Assembly (NCBI GenBank): GCA_946479505.1
Contig: CAMLGC010000010.1
Coordinates: forward strand, 1 to 64,000
DNA from: an uncultured Sphingomonadaceae bacterium
GTDB lineage: Bacteria; Pseudomonadota; Alphaproteobacteria; Sphingomonadales; Sphingomonadaceae
Length of the DNA: 64,000 bases
Direction of reading: 5' to 3'
Below the pieces are notes generated by a model. It had not been told where the DNA came from. It saw nothing but the letters and a program-made list of their open reading frames with translations, and ran no database searches. The position numbers and the translations under genes were made by a program. Position 1 is the stretch's first letter, and each line of letters starts with the position of its first letter. Of the stretch, positions 55,950 through 64,000 are shown piece after piece.

Positions 55950-57142
55950 TAGAGCAGGAAAGCCTCGCGCGCGTCGGCCCAGGCGGTCTCGTCGGCGCGC
56001 GCCGCGGTGTCGAGATCACCCGGCGCCGCGCCGGCGTCATCGACCCATTCGCGCAGGCCCGGCCCGCCGTTGATGACGTCGATCGCGAGCTTGTCGAACT
56101 CGTATTCGTACGGAAAATCGCGCCACAGCGGATAATCCGGATACAGTCCCCGGATCGCCCTGAACGCCAGCGCCTGCACCCGCCACGGCCGGAACGCGTC
56201 ATGGTCGTATCGCGCGCCCTCGGCGTGGATGTGAACGCCGTTGCACAATTCCCCCGCATGCTTGTGGAAGGTCGGCTGGAACCAGATGTCGCGCAGCAGG
56301 CACCCGTCGAGCCACCCGGGCGCCAGCCGCTGCATCTCGCCCATCACCGCGCGCGCATCGAGATCGGGCGCGCCGAACAGTTCGAGCGGCCGCGTCGTGC
56401 CGCGCCCTTCGGAAAGCGTGGTGCCCTCCAGCATCACCGTCCCCGCATAATCGCGCGCCATGTTGAGATTGGGCGCGTTGGGGCTCGGATTGACCCAGAC
56501 GCGGCTCTCGGGCCAGCCGAACCCCGGCCCCGCGTCGGGCGCCCACCCCTCCATCTCGATCACCCGATAGTCGACATCGAGCCGCAGCAGATCGACGAAC
56601 CACCGGCCGAGCTCGCCCATCGTCAGCCCGTGCCGCATCGGCATCGGCCCCGCCCCGACGAAGCTCTCCCAGCCGGGCAGCAGCGTCAGCCCCTCGATCG
56701 GCCGCCCCGCGGGGTTGGGCCGGTCGAGCACCCACACCGATTTGCCATGCTCGGCGGCGGCCTCGAGCATGTAGCGCAGCGTCGTGATGAAGGTGTAGAT
56801 GCGGCACCCCAGGTCCTGGAGGTCGATCAGCACCACGTCGAACGTGCCCATCCACTGCCCCCGCGGCCGCCGCACCTCGCCGTAGAGGCTGAACACCGGC
56901 ATCCCGTAGGTCGGATCGGTATAATCGGGCGACTCCATCATATTGTCCTGAAGATCGCCGCGCACGCCATGCTGCGGCCCGAACACCGCGGTCACGTTCA
57001 CTCCGGCCGCGACCAGCGCGTCGAGGCTGTGGGTCAGATCCTCGGTGACCGACGCCGGATGCGCAAGCAAGGCGACGCGCTTGCCCTCGAGGGCGCCAAG
57101 AAGAGCGGGGTCGGCGAGCAGCCGGTCGATGCCGAATTTCAT
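55946..57142 (-). CDS. namZ: exo-beta-N-acetylmuramidase NamZ family (DUF1343)
   Basis: A 398-residue protein with KRVALLAHPASVTEDL, VTAVFGPQHGVRGDLQDNM, VVLIDLQDLGCRIYTFI, VWVLDRPNPAGRPIEG and GRGTTRPLELFGAP, the DUF1343 signature set. The family removes MurNAc from peptidoglycan fragments. No signal peptide is seen, so it may be cytoplasmic, acting in wall recycling. The start overlaps the stop of the DOMON-like gene (ATGA). Confidence 0.93.
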   Translation of the reverse strand: MKFGIDRLLADPALLGALEGKRVALLAHPASVTEDLTHSLDALVAAGVNVTAVFGPQHGVRGDLQDNMMESPDYTDPTYGMPVFSLYGEVRRPRGQWMGTFDVVLIDLQDLGCRIYTFITTLRYMLEAAAEHGKSVWVLDRPNPAGRPIEGLTLLPGWESFVGAGPMPMRHGLTMGELGRWFVDLLRLDVDYRVIEMEGWAPDAGPGFGWPESRVWVNPSPNAPNLNMARDYAGTVMLEGTTLSEGRGTTRPLELFGAPDLDARAVMGEMQRLAPGWLDGCLLRDIWFQPTFHKHAGELCNGVHIHAEGARYDHDAFRPWRVQALAFRAIRGLYPDYPLWRDFPYEYEFDKLAIDVINGGPGLREWVDDAGAAPGDLDTAARADETAWADAREAFLLY

Positions 57143-57687
57143 GGGGCGTCAGGTGCCGGGAGCCGCGCGACAAAGCAATCCCGATCGTGAAAGTCCGCTA
57201 CGCCCTCCGGATGCGCGAGCGCCCAGAACGATTTGGCGCCCGAGCGCTCCTCGATGACAGCGGTCAGCCCAACCTCCCAGCAGGTTGCATCCGCCAGCCC
57301 GTCGAGCCGCACCACAGCGCGCAGCTCCGCGCAGTCCACCGAACGCGTAAAATGCTGCTCGACCACCACCGCGTCGTCGGCCCGCCGCATCCCGGCCCGG
57401 TGGCCGTCGAACGCATAGACCGCGAACCGCGATGACGGCGACAGGTTGAATTCCCGATAGGCCGCCTCGCCTTCGCCTCCGACAAACGCCTCGAAACAGG
57501 TATGCTGCCAAAGGAGATCGGCAAATTCGTGCGGCGACGGCTCGGGCCAGGCGATCGCGTCGATCGCGCCGGCAATTCGATAGGTGAGCGAAAGCCGGGC
57601 TTGGTCGAGCCGCTCGGCAACCACCGTTACGGCGCAGGAGGCGCTTTTCGCATCCGGCTGATGCGGCCGCAGGTCGAAGTTCGGCAC
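57139..57687 (-). CDS. DOMON-like domain-containing protein
   Basis: A 182-residue protein with a DOMON-like beta fold: [22 protein letters not shown] is followed by [24 protein letters not shown]. The GTG at 57687 has GGAAGGA upstream; an in-frame ATG at 57702 is possible. It is coupled to namZ by a 4-bp overlap. Such domains bind haem or sugars; the role here is unknown. Confidence 0.85.
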   Translation of the reverse strand: MPNFDLRPHQPDAKSASCAVTVVAERLDQARLSLTYRIAGAIDAIAWPEPSPHEFADLLWQHTCFEAFVGGEGEAAYREFNLSPSSRFAVYAFDGHRAGMRRADDAVVVEQHFTRSVDCAELRAVVRLDGLADATCWEVGLTAVIEERSGAKSFWALAHPEGVADFHDRDCFVARLPAPDAP

Positions 57688-57744
57688 GGTGCGTCCTTCC
57701 ATCTGGCAAAACGGCGCAGAAGTGATTATGTGCCCGCCACTCCC

Positions 57745-59076
57745 ATGGCAACGCAACTTCCCTCTCCGCCCCGCGTGGGCATGGTGTCGCTCGGCTGCCC
57801 GAAGAATCTCGTCGATTCGGAGCGCATCCTCACCAAGCTGCGCTCGGACGGCTATGCGATGTCGCCCGATTATGCGGGCGCCGACGTCGTGCTCGTCAAC
57901 ACCTGCGGGTTCCTCGATTCGGCCAAGGAGGAGAGCCTCGAAGCGATCGGCGAGGCGATTGCCGAGAACGGCCGCGTCATCGTCACCGGCTGCATGGGCA
58001 AGGAAGCCGAGGTCATCCGCACGCGCTTCCCGAACGTCCTCGCCGTCACCGGCGCACACCTATATGAGGAGGTGGTGGGCGCGGTCCACGACGCGGCGCC
58101 GATGCCGCCGCACGCCTTCCTCAACCTCGTGCCCGATGCCGGGCTCAAGCTCACCCCGCGTCACTACAGCTATCTGAAGATTTCCGAGGGCTGCAACCAT
58201 CGCTGCGCCTTCTGCATCATCCCGCAGCTGCGCGGCGATCTCGTCAGCCGCCGCCCCGACGCGATCCTGCGCGAGGCCGAGAAGCTGGTCGAGGCGGGCA
58301 CCAAAGAGCTGCTCGTCATCAGCCAGGACACCTCGGCCTACGGCGTCGACATCAAGCACCATCCGCGGATGTGGCATGGCCACGAGGTCCGGGCGCACAT
58401 GACCGACCTCGCCCGCGAGCTCGGCAAGATCGCGCCCTGGGTACGGCTCCACTACGTCTATCCCTACCCGCACGTCGATCAGGTTATCCCGCTGATGGCC
58501 GAGGGGCTGGTGCTCCCCTATCTCGACATTCCCTTCCAGCACGCGAGCCGCAGCGTTCTGAAGGCGATGCGCCGGCCCGCGAACGAGGCGAAGGTGCTCG
58601 AACGGGTCAAGGGCTGGCGCGACATCTGCCCCGACATCGCGATCCGATCGACCTTCGTCGTCGGCTTTCCCGGCGAGACCGAGGACGATTTCCGCTACCT
58701 GATGGATTGGCTCGAGGAAGCGCAGCTCGACCGCGTCGGCGCCTTCCGCTTCGAGCCGGTCGAGGGCGCGCCCGCCAATGCCCTCCCCGATCCCGTGCCC
58801 GAGGAGGTCAAGGAAGAGCGCTACGCCCGCCTGATGGAGCTGACGGCGCGCATCTCGGCGGCCAAGCTCCAGGCGAAGATCGGCCGCACGCTCGACGTCA
58901 TCATCGACGCCGTCGATGCGGAGAGCGGCGGCGCCACCGGCCGATCCAAGGCCGACGCGCCCGAGATCGACGGCGAGGTGCATCTGCGCGATGCAGGGCA
59001 TCTGGCGGTGGGCGACATCGCGGCCGCGACGATCGAGGACGCCGACGCCCACGACCTGTTCGGCGCCCCCGCCTAA
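57745..59076 (+). CDS. rimO: ribosomal protein S12 methylthiotransferase
   Basis: A 443-residue radical-SAM methylthiotransferase. The N-terminal cysteines are C18, C54 and C83, the radical SAM motif CNHRCAFC gives C140, C144 and C147, and the C-terminus is a TRAM domain. It methylthiolates Asp88 of ribosomal protein S12. [12 protein letters not shown] at the start separates it from MiaB. Divergent from the DOMON-like gene by 57 bp. Confidence 0.97.
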   Translation: MATQLPSPPRVGMVSLGCPKNLVDSERILTKLRSDGYAMSPDYAGADVVLVNTCGFLDSAKEESLEAIGEAIAENGRVIVTGCMGKEAEVIRTRFPNVLAVTGAHLYEEVVGAVHDAAPMPPHAFLNLVPDAGLKLTPRHYSYLKISEGCNHRCAFCIIPQLRGDLVSRRPDAILREAEKLVEAGTKELLVISQDTSAYGVDIKHHPRMWHGHEVRAHMTDLARELGKIAPWVRLHYVYPYPHVDQVIPLMAEGLVLPYLDIPFQHASRSVLKAMRRPANEAKVLERVKGWRDICPDIAIRSTFVVGFPGETEDDFRYLMDWLEEAQLDRVGAFRFEPVEGAPANALPDPVPEEVKEERYARLMELTARISAAKLQAKIGRTLDVIIDAVDAESGGATGRSKADAPEIDGEVHLRDAGHLAVGDIAAATIEDADAHDLFGAPA

Positions 59077-59191
59077 CGTTCAATCCGGCCGCGAAAACAT
59101 CGATGGCCTGAGTCTTTGCGCTCGACACGCCGGCGAATCCTGTCTGATAACTTTGCTTCAACGTCCTCCACGCAACAACGAGGAGAGCAGC

Positions 59192-60520
59192 ATGGCCGAC
59201 GCCGATCTTGCGGCACCCGATGCGGGGGCGAGCAGCGCCATCGGACCCGTCCCCCGCCCATCGGGCAAGGTGCGCTGGATCGTTTGCGGGCTGCTCTTCT
59301 TCGCGGTCGTGCTCAGCTACATCGATCGGCTCGTCATCCCGGTCCTCAAACCCGAGCTGTCGGATCGATACGGCTGGACGGAGATCGGCTATGCCGACCT
59401 CGCGCTTTATTTCCAGCTCGCCTACGGCATTTCGTATGTCATCGCCGGGCGATTGATCGACAAGGTGGGGGCGCGGATCGGCTATGCCGCCGCGGTGACG
59501 ATCTGGACGATCGGGCATGTGCTCCACACCGTCTTCACGTCGACAACGGGCATGATCTGGGCACGGCTGCCGCTTGCAATCGGCGAGGCCGCCACCTTTC
59601 CCGCCGCGCTGGCGGCGACCAACGAATGGTTTCCCAAGCGCGAGCGCGCGCTTGCGATCGGCATCTTCAATGCAGGATCGAATGTCGGGGCGATCGTGAC
59701 GCCGCTGGTCGTCCCGCTTATCGCCGCGAGCTTCGGCTGGCGGATGGCCTTCTACGCGACCGGTGCGCTGACGGTAATCTGGCTGGTGGCGTGGCTCGGC
59801 TTCTATCGCGCGCCCGAAAAGCATGCGCGCGTGAGCAAAAACGAGCTCGCCTGGATCCGCTCCGAACCGGTCGAGCACCATGCGCCCGCCTCGTTCCGCG
59901 ACCTGCTGCGGCTGCGCCAGACCTGGGCGTATATGGCGGGGCGCTTCCTGATCGATCCGGTGTGGTGGGTGTTCCTGTTCTGGCTGCCCGATTTCTTCAA
60001 CAAGCAGTTCGGACTCAACATGCTCGAATTCGGGCCACCTTTGGTCGCGATCTACCTGATGGCCGATGTCGGATCGGTGCTAGGCGGGCTCGCGTCGTCG
60101 CGCCTGCTCGCGCGCGGCCGATCGCTCAATCGATCCCGCAAAACCGCGTACTTCTTTACCGCCTTATGCACCCTGCCGATCGCCTTTGCCGCGCAGGCGC
60201 AGCAGCTGTGGGTCGCGGTCGGGCTGATCGGACTCGCCTGTGGGGGCCATCAGGGCTTTTCGGCGAACCTGTTCGCGCTGCCGGGCGACCTCTTCCCGCG
60301 CCGCATGGCGGGATCGGTGATCGGCCTCGGCGGGCTTGCCGGCGCGGTCGGGGGCATGCTGCTTTCCAAATATGCCGGCATCATCCTCGAGGTCGTCGGC
60401 AGCTATCAGCCGATCTTCCTCGTCGCCGCCTGCGCCTATCTGATCGCGCTGGGCGTGATCCACCTGATTGTGCCGCGCTACGATCCGGTCACGCCGGCTC
60501 AGGCAGAAACGGTTGCATGA
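59192..60520 (+). CDS. exuT: hexuronate MFS transporter (ExuT type)
   Basis: A 442-residue MFS transporter of the anion:cation symporter (ACS) family with about 12 transmembrane helices. SYIDRLVIPVLKPEL and RLPLAIGEAATFPAALAATNEWFPKRERALAIGIFNAGSNVGA are diagnostic. Being in one operon with uxaC and uxuB, its likely substrate is glucuronate or galacturonate. AGGAG precedes the ATG; the stop overlaps uxaC (ATGA). Confidence 0.9.
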   Translation: MADADLAAPDAGASSAIGPVPRPSGKVRWIVCGLLFFAVVLSYIDRLVIPVLKPELSDRYGWTEIGYADLALYFQLAYGISYVIAGRLIDKVGARIGYAAAVTIWTIGHVLHTVFTSTTGMIWARLPLAIGEAATFPAALAATNEWFPKRERALAIGIFNAGSNVGAIVTPLVVPLIAASFGWRMAFYATGALTVIWLVAWLGFYRAPEKHARVSKNELAWIRSEPVEHHAPASFRDLLRLRQTWAYMAGRFLIDPVWWVFLFWLPDFFNKQFGLNMLEFGPPLVAIYLMADVGSVLGGLASSRLLARGRSLNRSRKTAYFFTALCTLPIAFAAQAQQLWVAVGLIGLACGGHQGFSANLFALPGDLFPRRMAGSVIGLGGLAGAVGGMLLSKYAGIILEVVGSYQPIFLVAACAYLIALGVIHLIVPRYDPVTPAQAETVA

Positions 60521-61932
60521 CCGCGCTGGCGCTCCACTCCGACCGGCTGTTTCCCGCCGAACGGACCACGCGCGAGATCGCGCGGCGGCTTTATGCGGAG
60601 ATCAAGGATCTGCCGATCCTTTCGCCGCATGGCCATACCGATCCGGCCTGGTTCGCCACCGACGCGCCGTTCGAGGATGCGGCGAGCCTGCTGATCGTCC
60701 CCGACCATTACGTCTTCCGCATGCTCCACAGCCAGGGTGTCCCGCTCGAAGCGCTTGGCGTGCCGCGCGCCGATGGCGGGCCGACCGAGCGCGACGCGCG
60801 CGCGATCTGGAGGCGCTTTGCCGAGCATTACCGCCTGTTCCGCGGCACGCCGTCGCGGCTGTGGCTCGACTGGGTGTTCGCCGAGATTTTCGGGATGACC
60901 GAGGTGCTTTCGGCGGAGAATGCCGATCGCCATTTCGACGCGATCAACGCCGCGCTCGCGACCGATGCCTTCCGCCCGCGCGCGCTGTTCGACCGGTTCA
61001 ACATCGGAGCGCTCGCGACCACCGAAGGCCCGCTCGATCCGCTCGACGCGCATCGTGCGATCCAGGAAAGCGGCTGGGGCGGCCGCGTGATCTCGACCTA
61101 TCGCCCCGATCCGGTGGTCGATCCCGATTTCGAGGGCTTCGCAGCGAACATCGACCGGCTGGGCGAGATCACGGGCGAGGATGTCGCGACCTGGCGGGGC
61201 TATCTGCGCGCGCACGAGAACCGACGCGCCTATTTCCGTGAGGTGGGCGGCGCGACCGCAACCGACCACGGCCATCCGAGTGCCGCCACCGCCGACCTCG
61301 ACCGCGCCGATGCCGAACGGCTCTACGCAAGGGTGCGTTCGGGCGGGTTCACCGCGGCCGAGGCCGAGCTGTTTCGCGCACAGATGCTGGCCGAAATGGC
61401 GCGGATGAGCCTCGCCGACGGGATGACGCTCCAGATCCACCCGGGCGTGTTCCGCAATCACAACCCCCAGATCATGGAACGGTTCGGACGGGACAAGGGA
61501 GCCGACATGCCCGTGCCCACCGACTATGTCCACGCGCTCCATCCCTTGCTCGCGCGCTACGGCTCCAGGTCCGACCTGACGATCATCCTCTTCACCTTGG
61601 ACGAGGACAGCTACAGCCGCGAGCTCGCGCCGCTTGCAGGCCATTATCCGGCGCTGAAGCTCGGCCCGCCCTGGTGGTTCAACGACAGCCCCGACGGCAT
61701 GCGCCGCTTTCGCGAGCGCGTGACCGAAACGGCGGGCTTCTACAACAGTGTCGGGTTCAACGACGATACGCGCGCCTTCTTCTCGATTCCCGCGCGGCAC
61801 GATGTCGCGCGGCGGATGGACTGCGCGTTTCTCGCGCGGCTCGTCGTCGAGCACCGCCTGCCCGAGGACGAGGCACACGAGGTCGCGCGCGCGCTCGCGT
61901 ACGATCTCGTCAAGAAAGCCTATCGGCTGTGA
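60517..61932 (+). CDS. uxaC: glucuronate isomerase
   Basis: A 471-residue amidohydrolase-fold enzyme that isomerises D-glucuronate to D-fructuronate (or D-galacturonate to tagaturonate). SPHGHTDPAWF near residue 36 contains the metal His pair, and LQIHPGVFRNHNP, KLGPPWWFNDSP and VGFNDDTRAFFSIPARHD are family blocks. The start overlaps exuT and the stop overlaps uxuB (GTGA). Confidence 0.96.
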   Translation: MTALALHSDRLFPAERTTREIARRLYAEIKDLPILSPHGHTDPAWFATDAPFEDAASLLIVPDHYVFRMLHSQGVPLEALGVPRADGGPTERDARAIWRRFAEHYRLFRGTPSRLWLDWVFAEIFGMTEVLSAENADRHFDAINAALATDAFRPRALFDRFNIGALATTEGPLDPLDAHRAIQESGWGGRVISTYRPDPVVDPDFEGFAANIDRLGEITGEDVATWRGYLRAHENRRAYFREVGGATATDHGHPSAATADLDRADAERLYARVRSGGFTAAEAELFRAQMLAEMARMSLADGMTLQIHPGVFRNHNPQIMERFGRDKGADMPVPTDYVHALHPLLARYGSRSDLTIILFTLDEDSYSRELAPLAGHYPALKLGPPWWFNDSPDGMRRFRERVTETAGFYNSVGFNDDTRAFFSIPARHDVARRMDCAFLARLVVEHRLPEDEAHEVARALAYDLVKKAYRL

Positions 61933-63395
61933 GCGGGCGCCTGGACACCGCCGCGCTCCCCTTCCTTCCCGCCGACATCGCCCGCCCCGCTTATGACCGC
62001 GGCGCGGTGAAGACCGGAATCATCCACCTCGGCATCGGCGCGTTCCATCGTGCGCACCAGGCGGCGGTGTTCGACGCCGCGCTCGCGAGCGGCGATCTGC
62101 GCTGGGGCGTCACCGGCGTGTCGCTCCGCTCGCCCGGCGTGCGCGACCGGATGGAGCCACAAGACAGCCTCTACAGCCTCGTCGTCCCCGACGGTGTCCG
62201 CGAGGACGTGCGCGTCATCGGCGCGATCGGCCGCGTGCTCGTCGCGCCCGAGGATCCGGCGGCCGTGATCGCGGCGCTGGCGAGCCCCGAGGTTCACATC
62301 GTCACGCTCACCGTCACCGAGAAGGGCTACAAGCTCGATCCCGCCACCTGGCGGCTGATCGAGGATGACGCCGATGTCGCCGCCGATCTGGCAAGCCTCG
62401 ATTTACCCCGCACCGCGCCCGGTTTCCTCGTCGCGGGGCTTGCACAGCGTCGGGCGGCGGGGCTGCATCCGTTCACCGCGATCAGTTGCGACAACCTGCC
62501 GCACAACGGCCGGCGGCTGGGCGAGGCGGTGCTGACCCTGGCGCGCGCGCACGATCCTGCCCTCGCCCGGTGGATCGAGGCCGAGGGCGCCTTCCCGCAG
62601 ACGATGGTCGATCGGATCGTCCCCGCGACGGCGCCCGAAGACATAGCCGCGCTTGCCAACCGGCTCGGGGTCGAGGACCGCGCGATGGTTAAGACCGAGG
62701 CTTTCGCGCAATGGGTGATCGAGGACCGGTTCGCCGGTCCGCGGCCCGGTTTTGTGGCGTTGGGCGTCGAGCTCACGGCGGATGTCGCGCCGTGGGAGGA
62801 GGCCAAGCTGCGACTCCTCAACGGTGCGCATTCGGGGGTGGCCTATCTCGGCGGCCTCGCGGGGATCGACTATGTGCATGAATTCGTCGCCATCGAGGAG
62901 GGTCGCCGCTTCATCGAGACCTTGTGGGACGAAGCTGGGGCCACGCTGTCTCCACCGCTCGAGCTCGACGTCGCCGCCTATCGCCGCGACCTGATGGCGC
63001 GCTTCGCCAATCCCGCGCTGATGCACCGCACCCGCCAGATCGCGATCGACGGATCGCAGAAGCTGCCCCAGCGCCTGCTCGCGACGCTGCGGGCCCGGCG
63101 CGGGCGATCCTCGCCTGCGCTGACGCTCGCCGTCGCCGCATGGATGCGCTGGCAGGCGGGGGTGGACGATGCAGGGGCGCCGTATGTCGTCGACGATCCG
63201 CTCGCGGGCAGCACTGCCGACGCGCTCGAAGGCACCGGGAGCGCGCGCGAACGGGTCGCGGCGTTGCTCGCGCTCGGCACGATTTTCCCGCCCGAGGTCG
63301 CTGCCAATCAGGAGGTTCGCAGCGCACTCGCCGAGTGGCTGGAATTGCTGGAACGCGACGGCGCCAACGCCACGATGGCGCGTCTCGGCCGATAG
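61929..63395 (+). CDS. uxuB: fructuronate reductase (mannitol dehydrogenase family)
   Basis: A 488-residue NAD-dependent polyol dehydrogenase. The N-terminal Rossmann segment IIHLGIGAFHRAHQAAVFD is followed by VTGVSLRSPGVRDRM and SCDNLPHNGRRLGEAVL, then the C-terminal domain with KLRLLNGAHSGVAYLGGLAG (catalytic Lys). In this operon it most likely reduces D-fructuronate to D-mannonate; mannitol 2-dehydrogenase activity cannot be excluded. The GTG start overlaps uxaC. Confidence 0.92.
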   Translation: MSGRLDTAALPFLPADIARPAYDRGAVKTGIIHLGIGAFHRAHQAAVFDAALASGDLRWGVTGVSLRSPGVRDRMEPQDSLYSLVVPDGVREDVRVIGAIGRVLVAPEDPAAVIAALASPEVHIVTLTVTEKGYKLDPATWRLIEDDADVAADLASLDLPRTAPGFLVAGLAQRRAAGLHPFTAISCDNLPHNGRRLGEAVLTLARAHDPALARWIEAEGAFPQTMVDRIVPATAPEDIAALANRLGVEDRAMVKTEAFAQWVIEDRFAGPRPGFVALGVELTADVAPWEEAKLRLLNGAHSGVAYLGGLAGIDYVHEFVAIEEGRRFIETLWDEAGATLSPPLELDVAAYRRDLMARFANPALMHRTRQIAIDGSQKLPQRLLATLRARRGRSSPALTLAVAAWMRWQAGVDDAGAPYVVDDPLAGSTADALEGTGSARERVAALLALGTIFPPEVAANQEVRSALAEWLELLERDGANATMARLGR

Positions 63396-63410
63396 ATCCT
63401 CAGGCCGCCG

Positions 63411-64000
63411 TTACCAGTTCCACAACGTCCCATCGGCCAGCCGCGCCACGGGAAGCTGCTTGGGATCATAGGGATATTTCGCCGCGAGCGCCTCGTCGAT
63501 CGTGACGCCATGACCCGGTGTCTCGCCCGCGATCAGATAGCCATCCTCGAACCGGTAATCATGCGGGAACACCGCATCCGTCTCGGGCGTGTGGCGCATA
63601 TATTCCTGGATGCCGAAATTGGGCACCCAGGTATCGAAATGGAGCGCCGCGCCCATGCAGACGGGCGAGAGATCGGTGGCGCCATGGCTGCCGGTGCGCA
63701 CCTGATAGAGCGCGGCGAGATCGGCGATGCGGCGCAGATGCGTGATGCCGCCGGCATGGACGACGGTCGCGCGGATATAGTCGATGAGCTGGTTCTGGAT
63801 GAGCTCGCGGCAATCCCAGATCGTGTTGAACACCTCGCCCACCGCGAGCGGCGTCGTGGTGTGCTGGCGGATCAGGCGGAACGCCTCCTGGTTCTCGGCC
63901 GGCGTCGCGTCCTCCATCCAGAACAGGCGATAGGGCTCGAGCGCCTTGCCGAGCCGCGCCGCCTCGATCGGGGTCAGGCGGTGATGGACATCGTGGAGCA
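63411..64000 (-). CDS. manD: mannonate dehydratase, enolase superfamily (3' part)
   Basis: The C-terminal 196 residues of a ManD/RspA-type enzyme; the 5' end is beyond the window. Recognisable blocks are [49 protein letters not shown] and [32 protein letters not shown], with a C-terminal WNW. It would dehydrate D-mannonate to 2-keto-3-deoxygluconate, the step after UxuB. It converges on uxuB with a 15-bp gap. Confidence 0.94.
   Translation of the reverse strand, partial: LHDVHHRLTPIEAARLGKALEPYRLFWMEDATPAENQEAFRLIRQHTTTPLAVGEVFNTIWDCRELIQNQLIDYIRATVVHAGGITHLRRIADLAALYQVRTGSHGATDLSPVCMGAALHFDTWVPNFGIQEYMRHTPETDAVFPHDYRFEDGYLIAGETPGHGVTIDEALAAKYPYDPKQLPVARLADGTLWNW

Overview
The window looks like a piece of chromosome from a sphingomonad (Alphaproteobacteria, close to Sphingomonas). 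The basis is high GC with strong third-position GC bias, frequent GTG and TTG starts, many 1-4 bp start/stop overlaps, and family content such as MucR, a phasin, a short Nfu protein and a sphingomonad-style CarA. The genes are almost all core or conserved accessory genes. I see no prophage, plasmid backbone, integrase, CRISPR array, rRNA or tRNA.

Layout. 0-6 kb: the 3' half of rpoC with its terminator, a secreted alpha/beta hydrolase, and a molybdate ABC operon (modABC, minus strand) whose modA is bracketed by two palindromic repeats. 6-19 kb: small housekeeping genes, including nfuA, tsaB-rimI, mucR, fur-plsC, miaB, phoH-ybeY-corC, a Nudix hydrolase, an extensin-like protein, a BAX-inhibitor-type membrane protein and thpR. 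19-25 kb: an acyl-CoA synthetase and dnaE; dnaE carries two palindromic repeats inside its reading frame. 25-30 kb: a signalling block with a lone receiver, a TPR-histidine kinase and an EAL phosphodiesterase, followed by a compact plus-strand unit encoding a 17-residue peptide and ending in a strong terminator. 30-35 kb: a TetR-controlled EmrA-EmrB-NodT efflux operon. 35-42 kb: rhomboid, greA, and carA-DUF4177-carB; carA carries another in-frame repeat.

41-47 kb: the gatB/yqeY-dnaG-rpoD block. It holds two small PD-(D/E)XK nuclease-like genes, each between inverted repeats: a DUF559 gene between gatB and dnaG, and a GxxExxY gene after rpoD. 47-57 kb: a MoxR ATPase and its likely VWA partner about 5 kb apart, with a GT-C glycosyltransferase, a CHAP protein, a CocE-type hydrolase and RlpA between them, then an AlkB-like dioxygenase, a histone-H1-like protein, NamZ and a DOMON-like protein. 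57-64 kb: rimO, then a hexuronate operon (transporter, uxaC, uxuB) facing a mannonate dehydratase. Together these convert glucuronate to 2-keto-3-deoxygluconate.

The strongest unusual signal is a family of palindromic elements of about 96-107 bp. Short copies without a gene sit in frame inside dnaE and carA, and a longer copy carries a DUF559 nuclease gene between its arms. This resembles a mobile element with gene-bearing and gene-less forms. The second is the 17-codon gene at 29.95 kb, which has a promoter-like sequence, a 5' stem-loop, a Shine-Dalgarno site, a large hairpin and a terminator.
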